A stretch of DNA of 64,000 bases from Myxococcales bacterium (GTDB lineage Bacteria > Myxococcota_A > UBA796 > GCA-2862545). The position numbers and the translations under genes are program-made. Below are positions 56,280 through 64,000 of this stretch, in pieces (position 1 is the stretch's first letter; every line of letters starts with the position of its first letter). Where the stretch lies: the NCBI GenBank assembly GCA_019634415.1, contig JAHQVJ010000041.1, positions 92,075 through 156,074 of the forward strand. Direction: 5' to 3'. Below the pieces are notes generated by a model. That model made no database searches. It had not been told where the DNA came from and saw only the letters and a program-made list of their open reading frames with translations.

Positions 56280-57662
56280 GTGTGGATGTGCGCTTGGATG
56301 GCGTTTCAAGGGACGGCTCACGGGCAGCAGGTGGAGCCGGAGGGTGAGGGGCTGACGTTGGGGGCGTGGATGGCCGCGTTTCTAGCGGCGGATCCTTCCC
56401 TCGTGCAGGCGGAGAAGCAGGTGCGCGCTGCGGCGGGTCGCGCTGAGGCAGCTCGCACACGGCAGCAGACCGATCTGTTCGCGACGCCCTCGGTGGGGGG
56501 AGGCGTCGACGTCTTCGCGGGAGGGGCGCAGCCCTTCGTGTCGGGCGGCGAGGTGGCGCTGGGGGTGTCCCGCACCACGGGCACCGGCACCACGCTGACG
56601 GCGGCGGTCTCGGGGGCGAGCCGGATCCCCACGGTGCTCCAGGGCCCATCGGCGGGGGCGACCCTGTCGGCGCGAGTGCCGCTGCGAGGCAACCGCGGTG
56701 GGCTGCTGTGGCAGCGGGAGGCCGAGGTGCTCGAGCGGGAGGCCGCGCGCTCGGCACATGCGCAGCGGGCGGTGCTCCGGCAGCGCTGCTTCCTCGGCGC
56801 GGAGCTGCTGGTGGTGACCGCCTCGCTGCAGCAGCAAGCCTCTGTGTACGCCGAGTTCGTGCAGGCCAAACAGGACTCGGTGGCGCGCACGGCCCGCGAC
56901 GTGCGGCGCGGGCTCCTCCGTCGCCTCGAGCTGCTCACGGCGCAGACGGATCTGTCGCAGACCCAAGCGGAGGAGCAGCGGCTGGTGCAGCTCCGCGACG
57001 AGGCCCTGGCGAGCCTCGGCACCTGGTTGCCCGCAGCGCCCGACCGGGTGGCGGAGGTGACGGTGGAGGGCTGGGATGCGGCGGCCCTGTCTGCGTCGGA
57101 GCATCCGCTGGCCCTGGCCGAGCTCGCCCAGCGCGACCGGGCGGCGGCCGAGGCGGCGTTGGTGGATCGGCGCTTCAAGGGCGACGTGGATCTGGTGCCC
57201 ACCGTCAACGGGCTGTACCAGCAGAGCCTCGACGTGACTGGGGCCCCGGTCACGTTCACCGAGGTCGCGGCCGGCCTTACCCTGGACGTGGCGGTGCCGC
57301 TGCGGGCCCCGCGTCGCTCGATGCAGGTGCAGGCCGAGCTGGATCAGGCCTCGGCGAGCGAGGCTGCCGCCGCAGAGGTCGTCCGCGGCTTGGCGGAGGC
57401 GGTGGCGCGAGGGCAGGCCACCCTGGCAGGCGTCGAGCGGCGTCGTGGGTTGGTGGCCGATCGCCTCGATCTCATCGAGGCACAGCAGCGGTCCGCCTGG
57501 TCCGAGTTCCTGCAGGGCCGCCTGGAGTACCAGGACTGGGCCCAGCACTTCGCCCTGTACCAGTCCACCCGTCTCGAGGCGGTGCAGCTCGCGCTGGAGC
57601 GCGATCTCGCCCGCTTGGGCGTTGCTTCGGCGCGCGGGGCGCTGCCCGGGGTGTGCCAATGA
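56280..57662 (+). CDS. TolC-family outer-membrane factor
   Basis: The 460-residue protein has a short signal (MCAWMAFQGTAHG) and the duplicated helical hairpin pattern of outer membrane efflux proteins: LTLGAWMAAFLAADPSLVQAEKQVRAA, a beta-strand region, then LEREAARSAHAQRAV. The second half has EQRLVQLRDEALASLGTWLP, LALAELAQRDRAAAEAALV and AEVVRGLAEAVARGQATLAGVE. It forms the outer channel for the RND pump. GGAGG 6 bases before GTG 56280 supports this start. Its stop overlaps the RND ATG (ATGA). No membrane-fusion adaptor gene is present in the operon. Confidence 0.85.
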   Translation: MWMCAWMAFQGTAHGQQVEPEGEGLTLGAWMAAFLAADPSLVQAEKQVRAAAGRAEAARTRQQTDLFATPSVGGGVDVFAGGAQPFVSGGEVALGVSRTTGTGTTLTAAVSGASRIPTVLQGPSAGATLSARVPLRGNRGGLLWQREAEVLEREAARSAHAQRAVLRQRCFLGAELLVVTASLQQQASVYAEFVQAKQDSVARTARDVRRGLLRRLELLTAQTDLSQTQAEEQRLVQLRDEALASLGTWLPAAPDRVAEVTVEGWDAAALSASEHPLALAELAQRDRAAAEAALVDRRFKGDVDLVPTVNGLYQQSLDVTGAPVTFTEVAAGLTLDVAVPLRAPRRSMQVQAELDQASASEAAAAEVVRGLAEAVARGQATLAGVERRRGLVADRLDLIEAQQRSAWSEFLQGRLEYQDWAQHFALYQSTRLEAVQLALERDLARLGVASARGALPGVCQ

Positions 57663-60600
57663 GGTCGTTCTTCGCGTTCTTCGTCGACCGCAGCCTGCTG
57701 GTGAACCTGGTCACCGTGGCCGCCATGGTGTTCGGGGTGGCGGCCTTCCTCGACGTGCCGCGCACGCTGATGCCCCAGATCGACAGCCGCACCGTGATGG
57801 TCACGGCGGAGTTCCCCGGGGCCAGCGCCGTGGAGGTGGAGCGCCAGGTCACCTTCCGCCTGGAGGAGGTGCTGCAGGATCTGCGGGGTCTGGACGAGCT
57901 GACCTCGGAGACCACGAACGGTGCCGCGGTGGTGACGCTCGAGTTCGAGCCGGGCCACCACGACATGGCCGGTGCCCTGGAGCAGGCGAAGGGGAGGGTG
58001 CAGCGGCTCGATCCGGTCCTGCCCCGCGAGCTTCGGTCCCTGGACGTGCAGCTCCAGTCGGCCGATCAGATGCCGGGGCCCTCGATCCACATGGTGGGGG
58101 CCGACGATGCCGAGCCGGCGCACCGCCGTGCCGCCGAGCTGCTGATCGAGCGGCTGCGACGGGTGCCGTCGGTGGTGGCCGTGCCCACCTCGCTGCGACG
58201 GCAGGATCTGCACGTCGTGTTCGACCCCGAGCGGCTCGATGCCCGCGGGATCGACATCACCGCGGCGCGCGCCGCGGTGGCGGCCTTCCTCCGCTACGCC
58301 CCGGTGGGGGCGCTGCGCCAGGGCGACGAGGACATCGCGGTGGAGGTGTTCCAGGGGTTCGATGGCGTGGACAGCCTGCTGGCGCTTCCCCTGGCCACGA
58401 ACCGCGCGGGCTACGGGGTGCGCCTGCGCGACGTGGCCGAGGTGGAGCTGCGTCTTCAGGACACGCGCACCACCTCGCTGCGCGACGGCGAGCCCACGGT
58501 GCAGCTGATGGTGATGCACGCCGCCGAGGGCGACACCGTGGCCGTCAGCGAGCGGGTCCGCGCCGTGGTGGAGGGCTTCGACCGGGCGCCCGAGGGCGTG
58601 CTCGTGGAGGTGGCCGACGATCCGAGCGAGCTGGTGAGCCACGAGCTGGGCGTGCTGCAGAACAACGCGCTCGCAGGGTTCGTGATCGTGCTCGGGATCC
58701 TGCTGCTGTTCCTGGGCTGGCGCGTGGCCGCGATGACGGCCATCGGACTGCCCTTCTGCTACCTCGGCGGCATCGTGGTGATCGACGCTTTGGGCATCAC
58801 CTTCAACCTGATCTCGCTGCTGTCGCTGATCTTGGTGCTGGGCATCGTGGTGGACGACGCCATCATCGTGGCGGAGGCGTTCTCGGCGCGTCGGCGCAGG
58901 GGCATGGCACCCCGCGAGGCGGCCATCGACGCCGCCCACGACATGTTTCGCCCGGTCCTGGGGATGATGCTCACCACGGCGGTGGCCTACCTGCCGATCC
59001 TCATCCTGGCGGACGGCAACGCCCGGCCGCTGTCGGTGCTCCCCATCGTGGTGATGACGCTGCTGCTCTTGAGCCTGCTCGAGAGCTTCTTGCTGCTGCC
59101 GAACCACCTGGCCCACTTCGCGCCGGGGGTGGGGGAGCAGCAGGAGCTGCGCGTGATGGCGTGGGCGCGGGAGCTGTATCGGCGCGTGCTGCGGCTCGTG
59201 GTGCGGCTGCGCTACGTCACCGTGCTGCTGTTCGGTTCCTCCTTCGTGGCGGCGGGCGTGCTCGTGACCCAGCACATGGAGGTGATCGGTAGCAAGAACC
59301 TGGGCGACGGCGTGGTGGTGCACGTCGCGCTGCCGGAGTCGGACTCGCTTCGGCACACGCACCAGGTGGTGCGGCCCCTCGAGCAGGCCATGATGCAGGC
59401 CGACGTGCGCTACGTGGTGACGGAGATCGGACAGAGCACGGTGGGTGGGCGAACCCTTCACGGCATGCGCTACGCCTCCATCGAGGCGGTGCCGCCGGGC
59501 TCGATGGCGGAGCGCGAGGTGCACTTCGACGACATCGAGGCCCACATGCGGCCCGCGCTTCAGCGCTTCGAGGCCGAGGGGCACGGCACGGCACAGCTCG
59601 TGGTGGAGTACGAGCAAGCGGGTCGAGACGTCATCCAGATCTTCGTGTCGGGCACGGATCGGATCGACTTCCACGCGGTGGAGGCGCGCATCGCGGAGGC
59701 ACTGCAGGACGTGGACGGCGTGCAGCGGGTGTTCGTGGATCCCGATCGGCTGCAGCAGACCTGGCGCTTCGCGGTGGATCTGAGGGCTGCGCAGACCTAC
59801 GGGCTGTCGGCCGATGCCATCGCAGCGCAGCTTCGGCAGCACGTACCGGGGCCCTACCTCGACCGCGTGCGCCTGGCGGGACAGGAGATGCAGGTCTTCA
59901 CGCACACGAGCGACGAGCTGTCGCCCGAGGAGGGCGCGCTGCGCGACGTGACGGTCATGACGCCGCGCGCCATCGCGGTGCCGCTGCAGCGGCTGGGGCG
60001 GTGGGAGCGTCTCGACACCATGAAGCGCATCGAGCACCGCGATCTGCTGCGCATCTTCAGCGTGGACGCCCTGTTCGATCCCGAGGCCACCTCGTCCGAG
60101 GAGGTGGCGCAGGCCATCGAGACCGCGCTCGCGCCGGTGCGCGATCAGTGGCCCGGCTACCACATCTCCGTGGAGGAGCCCGAGGGCGAGGCGGAGTTCC
60201 GCAGCTGGGCCATCAAGGTGGTGGTGATGCTGTGTGGGTTGATGTACGTGATCCTGGCCTTGTCGCTGAACTCCCTGGTGCAGCCGCTGCTGGTCATGAC
60301 GGCCATTCCCTTTGGCCTGACGGGGGTGATCTTCGCCCTGTACGCGCACGGGATGGACTTCGAGATCCTCGCCATCATGGGAGTGCTGGGGCTGATCGGG
60401 GTGGTTGTGAACGACGCCTTGGTGGTGATGGACACGGTGCGTCGAGAGCGCGAGGAGCGCGCCGAGGAGGTGTACACCGAGGTGGTGTGCGACGGCGCGG
60501 CCCGGCGCTTCCAGGCGGTGGTGCTCACGTCGCTCACCACGCTGGGGGGCGTCTTTCCGCTGGCCTACGGCATCATGGGCGACGCGGGCTGGATCCAGCC

Positions 60601-60736
60601 GATGGTGTTCGCGCTGGGCTGGGGGCTGGCCTTCGCCACGCTGCTCACGTTGGTGCTGTTGCCGTGCTTGCTCGCCATCGTCGACGACGGGGCGCGCCTG
60701 GGGCGGTGGCTGCAGGCACGGCTGCGCAGGGGGTAG
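57659..60736 (+). CDS. RND (HAE1/AcrB-type) efflux transporter
   Basis: The 1025-residue inner-membrane transporter has the typical two halves. There is an N-terminal helix (11-31) and a large periplasmic loop. Helices 2-6 include LGIVVDDAIIVAEAF (the proton-relay helix with the Asp-Asp pair), then helix 7, a second loop and the last helices with GVLGLIGVVVNDALVVMDTVRRER. Length and motifs match AcrB-type pumps. The substrate is unknown. It is translationally coupled to the TolC gene, and the ArsR-like regulator follows 2 bases after its stop. It lacks a cognate adaptor here; an adaptor encoded elsewhere is likely. Confidence 0.92.
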   Translation: MRSFFAFFVDRSLLVNLVTVAAMVFGVAAFLDVPRTLMPQIDSRTVMVTAEFPGASAVEVERQVTFRLEEVLQDLRGLDELTSETTNGAAVVTLEFEPGHHDMAGALEQAKGRVQRLDPVLPRELRSLDVQLQSADQMPGPSIHMVGADDAEPAHRRAAELLIERLRRVPSVVAVPTSLRRQDLHVVFDPERLDARGIDITAARAAVAAFLRYAPVGALRQGDEDIAVEVFQGFDGVDSLLALPLATNRAGYGVRLRDVAEVELRLQDTRTTSLRDGEPTVQLMVMHAAEGDTVAVSERVRAVVEGFDRAPEGVLVEVADDPSELVSHELGVLQNNALAGFVIVLGILLLFLGWRVAAMTAIGLPFCYLGGIVVIDALGITFNLISLLSLILVLGIVVDDAIIVAEAFSARRRRGMAPREAAIDAAHDMFRPVLGMMLTTAVAYLPILILADGNARPLSVLPIVVMTLLLLSLLESFLLLPNHLAHFAPGVGEQQELRVMAWARELYRRVLRLVVRLRYVTVLLFGSSFVAAGVLVTQHMEVIGSKNLGDGVVVHVALPESDSLRHTHQVVRPLEQAMMQADVRYVVTEIGQSTVGGRTLHGMRYASIEAVPPGSMAEREVHFDDIEAHMRPALQRFEAEGHGTAQLVVEYEQAGRDVIQIFVSGTDRIDFHAVEARIAEALQDVDGVQRVFVDPDRLQQTWRFAVDLRAAQTYGLSADAIAAQLRQHVPGPYLDRVRLAGQEMQVFTHTSDELSPEEGALRDVTVMTPRAIAVPLQRLGRWERLDTMKRIEHRDLLRIFSVDALFDPEATSSEEVAQAIETALAPVRDQWPGYHISVEEPEGEAEFRSWAIKVVVMLCGLMYVILALSLNSLVQPLLVMTAIPFGLTGVIFALYAHGMDFEILAIMGVLGLIGVVVNDALVVMDTVRREREERAEEVYTEVVCDGAARRFQAVVLTSLTTLGGVFPLAYGIMGDAGWIQPMVFALGWGLAFATLLTLVLLPCLLAIVDDGARLGRWLQARLRRG

Positions 60737-60738
60737 CC

Positions 60739-61245
60739 GTGGATCCCGAGCAGGCCACTGCGATGCTGGCTGCGGTGGCGTCGCCACTGCGGGTGGAGAT
60801 CGTGGAGCTGCTGGACGAGCGGCCTCCGCTGTCGGTCTCGGAGCTGGCGGCGCTGCTGGATCGGCCCGCCACGGCGCTGTACTACCACCTGGAGATGCTC
60901 GAGGACGCGGGCTGGCTGCAGGTCGTGGAGGGCCCAGGACCGCGCCGCTACCGCAGGGCCCCAGGCACCGGCGAGATCAGTGCGGCCCCCTACAGCCCAC
61001 AGATGCTGGAGCAGGCGGCCCGGGTCACGGACGCGCTACTTCGCAAGGCGGGTCGCGAGTTCCGCGGAGCCGCCGAGCGAGGGATCCAGGGCAAGGCGCG
61101 GCGAGCGCGCGTGCGGCTGACGCCCGAGCAGCGGCAGGAGCTGCTGCGACGCCTCGACGAGCTGGCGCGCTTCCTCGACGAGGTGGGCCCCGATGGCGAC
61201 GGGGATGCCTACTCCCTCACCTTCGTGTTGACGTCGCTGGACTGA
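60739..61245 (+). CDS. ArsR-like winged-helix regulator of the efflux operon
   Basis: The 168-residue protein has an N-terminal winged helix (5-75): MLAAVASPLRVEIVELLDERP, LSVSELAALLDRPATALYYHLEMLEDAGWLQV and GPRRYRRAP as wing. A helical dimerisation part (85-168) follows, ending TFVLTSL. There are no metal-binding cysteines, so it is of the non-metal HTH_20/ArsR-like type. The GTG at 60739 lies 2 bases after the RND stop with AGGGGG upstream. It is the last gene of the TolC-RND unit and probably represses it from the 56203-56236 repeat (inference). Confidence 0.82.
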   Translation: MDPEQATAMLAAVASPLRVEIVELLDERPPLSVSELAALLDRPATALYYHLEMLEDAGWLQVVEGPGPRRYRRAPGTGEISAAPYSPQMLEQAARVTDALLRKAGREFRGAAERGIQGKARRARVRLTPEQRQELLRRLDELARFLDEVGPDGDGDAYSLTFVLTSLD

Positions 61246-61281
61246 CACACGAGCAGCGGTTGCTTCGGTACAGCCTGACAC

Positions 61282-61293
61282 GGGTCGCGACCC
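61282..61293. promoter_or_regulatory. 12-base perfect palindrome upstream of the 61338 lipoprotein gene
   Basis: GGGTCGCGACCC is a perfect palindrome 44 bases before the ATG at 61338. It is followed by a smaller hairpin, CCTCC (61317-61321)/GGAGG (61328-61332), whose 3' arm is the ribosome-binding site. Both are candidates for regulation of the lipoprotein gene. Confidence 0.35.
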
Positions 61294-61337
61294 CCCTGCG
61301 ACACAGAGACGGCCATCCTCCTGGTCTGGAGGGCGAG

Positions 61338-63014
61338 ATGTGCCGTTGGTGGATGCTGTGGGTCGTCATGGGCCTCACCGGATGCCCCAAGTCTGGAGCC
61401 TCCCCTGTCGCGGTGCGCGATCGGTCGCTGAAGCAGGCAACGCAGGCCGTGGCTCATGCGCTGCTCACCGATCCCGACGCCCGTCCTTGGCAGCGTTGGG
61501 TCATCGCGAGCGCAGCTGCACCCCACGTTCCTGAGTGGGCTGCCCAGGTGCAGCTCGATCGAGCCTGTCGTCAGGCCGACGCGTTGGCATGTGCTGCGCA
61601 ACGGCGAAGGGAGCTGTCCTGGGGGATCGAGGTTCGCCGTTGCTTGCTCACCCAGGAGTGCCAGCTTCAGAAGACGCCGCCACAAGATGCGGCTCCCGAC
61701 GTCAACGAGCTCGTTCTGCCCTTCTTCCTGGTGGATGCCGTGTCGTGGTTGGTGGATCTCGACGGCCGGAGGCATCCCTCGATCCCGCTGGATCCGGCCG
61801 GGATGCGCTTCGTGGGCCCTGCGGCGGGAGCGGGAGTCGTTTGGGTCGCGTTCAATGGCGGTGGCACCTGGTGCGCCGATGTGGAGGTGAGCGAGGGGCT
61901 GACCATGGGCACGCCTACCTTTCGCAGGTGTGAATGGCCTTCTGGGCGCCTGAGGGTGGTCGATCCGCAGGGCAAGGGGCTGCCTGGGATCTGGGTGGTG
62001 GCATCGAACCGAGCGCACGCCGCGCCGATCGAGCTGTACACCGACCATGAGGGCGTCGCGCAGGTGCCCCTCGGACCAGAAGGGATGGCCGACATCTCCG
62101 TGTCTGGATGGACGGGGGATGGGAGGAATGCCATCACCGGTGCAGGGCTACAGGTCACACTGGAGCCTGCGTCGGCGCCAGCGGCGCCATGGAACCCCCC
62201 TCGGGACCTGCTGGCTGCGCTTCAGGGGACGTGGTGGGCGGGGCCACACGATGCCATGACCGTGCAGGGAACGGAGTGGACCCGCGGCCGCGACCGAGGG
62301 TCCGTGGAAGCGGTGTGGCGGGGTGGTGTGCTGTTGGGCCCAATCCACGTCGAGTCGGACACCCTCGTCTGGCTCGATGAGGAGCGAGTCGCGTGGATCC
62401 CTGCGCGGTGGGGTTCCGTGGGTCTTCTCAGCCGTACTCGGCCACCTGAACGCGCGGACCGTGACGAGTTCATCGATGATGTGTTGGCCTGGTGCCTACA
62501 GGCATCGGAGCCGGTGAGAGCCCTCTGTGGTGCGCCCGTGCCGCATCCGCCGCCGTCAGCCGACAAGACGGTCAGGTTGGGTCTGCTGTTCTCTACGGAG
62601 GACTCCGAACTCGACGATGCGCTGCTCGGCATCCTTCAGTTTCGAGGGGAGGCCGGGCGCGCCACGGGCGTGTCGATTGGAACGACGATCCCTCCGTTTC
62701 GACAGGTGGATCCGTTTGCCGCCGTCCGAGCCCACGTCCTGGCCTGCATCCAGACCGGTTGCGAGGATGGGTTCACCGTCAGCCAGCAGGTATGGGCTCG
62801 ACTTCAGCGCGGCATCTCTACGCTGGGCGTACTGGAGCGTGACGGAGCGGGCCATTGGCGTGGGAGAACGTCAGGCGGCCATGGCTATCCACAGATCTAC
62901 GACCTGGCCTACGTGGCGCGGGGGAGCGGCCTGTGGCTGGTCGGCGTCGGTTCCTCCGCGGAGCTGGGGCGTGTGGGCATCTTGGTGGATGTGGAGGTGC
63001 GGCCTGCTCCGTAG
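61338..63014 (+). CDS. Large hypothetical lipoprotein
   Basis: The 558-residue lipoprotein (MGLTGC, Cys16) is not recognisable as a family. It has an N-terminal helical part (20-150) with Cys, an Ig/carboxypeptidase-regulatory-like patch around 215-290 (LRVVDPQGKGLPGIWVVASN, YTDHEGVAQVPLGPEG), and a small beta-barrel-like section (LLAALQGTWW, MTVQGTEWTRG, LVWLDEERVAWIPARW). A C-terminal domain has PQIYDLAYVARGSG. The ATG at 61338 has GGAGGG 6 bases upstream, in a hairpin. It may be a surface protein. It converges on the propeller gene at the right edge. Confidence 0.6.
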   Translation: MCRWWMLWVVMGLTGCPKSGASPVAVRDRSLKQATQAVAHALLTDPDARPWQRWVIASAAAPHVPEWAAQVQLDRACRQADALACAAQRRRELSWGIEVRRCLLTQECQLQKTPPQDAAPDVNELVLPFFLVDAVSWLVDLDGRRHPSIPLDPAGMRFVGPAAGAGVVWVAFNGGGTWCADVEVSEGLTMGTPTFRRCEWPSGRLRVVDPQGKGLPGIWVVASNRAHAAPIELYTDHEGVAQVPLGPEGMADISVSGWTGDGRNAITGAGLQVTLEPASAPAAPWNPPRDLLAALQGTWWAGPHDAMTVQGTEWTRGRDRGSVEAVWRGGVLLGPIHVESDTLVWLDEERVAWIPARWGSVGLLSRTRPPERADRDEFIDDVLAWCLQASEPVRALCGAPVPHPPPSADKTVRLGLLFSTEDSELDDALLGILQFRGEAGRATGVSIGTTIPPFRQVDPFAAVRAHVLACIQTGCEDGFTVSQQVWARLQRGISTLGVLERDGAGHWRGRTSGGHGYPQIYDLAYVARGSGLWLVGVGSSAELGRVGILVDVEVRPAP

Positions 63015-63022
63015 GGGAGCGC

Positions 63023-64000
63023 TCACTCCCTCGTCCAGCGGGGCAGCCACTCCGGGTTCCCGCCGGCCGTGACCGCTCGGCGCTCGCCGCCGTCGCGCGG
63101 CGCCACCATCACCTGGGCGCGCGCTCGGCTGCCCGAGGTGAACGCCAGCCACGTGCCGTCGGGCGACCAGCTCGGGTGCTCCTGTAGGCCGCTGCCCCCG
63201 TGCACCGCCACGCGCCGTCCGCTGCGCACCTCCACCACCTCGATGTCCAGATCGGGGGCGTGCTGCGGATCGGGCGCGCGGCGCACCACCACCGCCACGT
63301 GGGTGGAGGTGGGCGACCACGCGTAGTCCACGTCGAGCTCGCCGGGGGTGGGGGAGCGCAGCGGGCGCGCCTCGCTGCCATCGGGGCGCATGTGCCACAC
63401 CGACACCTGGTCGCTGCGGCGGGCGAGCCACAGCAGGGCGGATCCGTCGGGGGCGAAGCGTGGACGCATGTCGTCGCCCGGATCCGTGGTGAGCCGTACC
63501 ACGTCGGTGCCGTCGGGGCGCATGGCGTAGATCTCGGCGTTGCCGTCGCGGCTCGAGGCGAACGCGATGCGCCCGTCGGGAGCGACGTGCGGCTCGAAGC
63601 TGCCGTGCGGATGCTGCGTGAGCCGCGTCGCGGGCGAGCCGTCGCTGGGCACGCGGTACAGGTCCCGGAAGCTGTGGGCGTTGGTCTCCACCACCAGGTG
63701 GCTGCCGCCGGGCGCCCACGCCGGGTTGCGCACCATCTGGGCGCGCGCGTCCAGGCGCACCGCGGCGGAGCCGTCCAGCGGCACGCGCCACAGCTGCTCC
63801 ACGTGGCCCGCGGGGCCGTCCTCGGTGCTGATCACCGCCACGCCGCCGCCGCGCGGATCGGGGGCGCCCACGAACTCCAGCCCCGGCAGGTCCGCCAGCG
63901 GCTGCGGCTGGGTGCCGTCGGTGCGGACCGCCCACGCCTGCGGGGCGTCCGGCTGCTCCGATACCAGCGCGAGCGTGCCGGTGGGGGGCGCACTCTCCCC
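63023..64000 (-). CDS. TolB/WD40-like (PD40) beta-propeller protein, truncated by the window edge
   Basis: The frame is open to the right edge, so the 5' end is missing and the visible part is 325 codons. Blades of PD40/TolB type follow one another: LWRVPLDGSAAVRLD, NPAWAPGGSHLVVE, YRVPSDGSPATRLT, HVAPDGRIAFASSRDGNAEIYAM, PRFAPDGSALLWLA, VEVRSGRRVAV, PSWSPDGTWLAFTSG and NPEWLPRW at the end. It is probably a secreted or lipid-anchored protein whose signal lies beyond the window. A GTG at 63871 is internal, not the start. It converges on the 61338 lipoprotein gene. Confidence 0.8.
   Translation of the reverse strand, partial: GESAPPTGTLALVSEQPDAPQAWAVRTDGTQPQPLADLPGLEFVGAPDPRGGGVAVISTEDGPAGHVEQLWRVPLDGSAAVRLDARAQMVRNPAWAPGGSHLVVETNAHSFRDLYRVPSDGSPATRLTQHPHGSFEPHVAPDGRIAFASSRDGNAEIYAMRPDGTDVVRLTTDPGDDMRPRFAPDGSALLWLARRSDQVSVWHMRPDGSEARPLRSPTPGELDVDYAWSPTSTHVAVVVRRAPDPQHAPDLDIEVVEVRSGRRVAVHGGSGLQEHPSWSPDGTWLAFTSGSRARAQVMVAPRDGGERRAVTAGGNPEWLPRWTRE

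Noticed and set aside
57344..60787. 1147-codon minus-strand open frame antisense to the RND gene
   Set aside because: Composition is His/Gln/Arg-rich, typical of the reverse frame of a GC-rich gene; no domain or signal is visible and the plus strand encodes a clear RND transporter.

Overview
The window is a GC-rich bacterial chromosome segment with about 58 protein genes packed head to tail on both strands. There are many 1-4 base start/stop overlaps and several convergent overlaps. It holds three Hanks-type Ser/Thr kinases and about fifteen lipoproteins recognisable by a lipobox, several followed by Thr/Asp/Ser-rich linkers. It also holds large multiheme cytochromes, sigma-like proteins, a sulfatase-TPR fusion and an archaeal-type AspRS. 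This mix suggests a Myxococcota/deltaproteobacterial genome, probably from an uncultured member. That assignment is inferred from gene content only. I saw no rRNA, tRNA, IS element, phage gene or CRISPR array.

Layout. 1-8.7 kb: rhomboid protease, HEAT protein, an ATGA-coupled pair of exported phospholipase C-like phosphatase and SLC13 permease, a Ser/Thr kinase, a DUF2254/DUF2301 membrane pair and a HAD-like protein. 8.7-14.3 kb: a LysR regulator, then a cassette that looks like a tandem duplication of [sigma-like protein + kinase] in which the first kinase is reduced to a 63-residue stub, then an SPFH protein. 14.3-21.6 kb: secreted proteins, a lipoprotein with a C-terminal F-type lectin domain, AraC-GyrI, SRPBCC, an alpha/beta hydrolase and a divergent PARG-fold protein.

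21.6-28.4 kb: an electron-transfer locus. It has a 10-motif cytochrome lipoprotein, a candidate outer-membrane barrel, a 14-heme cytochrome, a membrane-anchored ferredoxin-flavoprotein oxidoreductase, a membrane protein with paired histidines and a 16-heme cytochrome. The 40 heme-attachment motifs suggest a porin-cytochrome conduit carrying electrons between the cytoplasmic membrane and the outside.

28.5-44.2 kb: a ParA-like ATPase with membrane segments and a coupled small partner, a sterol-desaturase-like hydroxylase, a sulfatase-TPR lipoprotein, a cNMP-binding protein, a kinase/HEAT-glycine-rich/SPOR-like operon, a TlpA-like lipoprotein, a monoheme cytochrome lipoprotein, a ChaN-like protein and class I aldolase. 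44.2-53.4 kb: exported lipoproteins (sialidase-like propeller, carboxylesterase, SGE-repeat solenoid, metallophosphoesterase, S41 protease), a J/TerB-like methyltransferase and archaeal-type AspRS. 53.5-64 kb: a CsgG-like operon, a TolC-RND-ArsR efflux operon without adaptor, a large lipoprotein and an edge-truncated beta-propeller gene.

The most notable regulatory structure is upstream of aspS. A 26-codon leader ORF with three consecutive Asp codons is followed by a perfect 16-bp hairpin and a T-run, the layout of ribosome-mediated attenuation. Other recurrent signals are hairpins overlapping the Shine-Dalgarno of exported-protein genes, and AT-rich inverted repeats in the promoter regions of the cytochrome, LysR and RND units.
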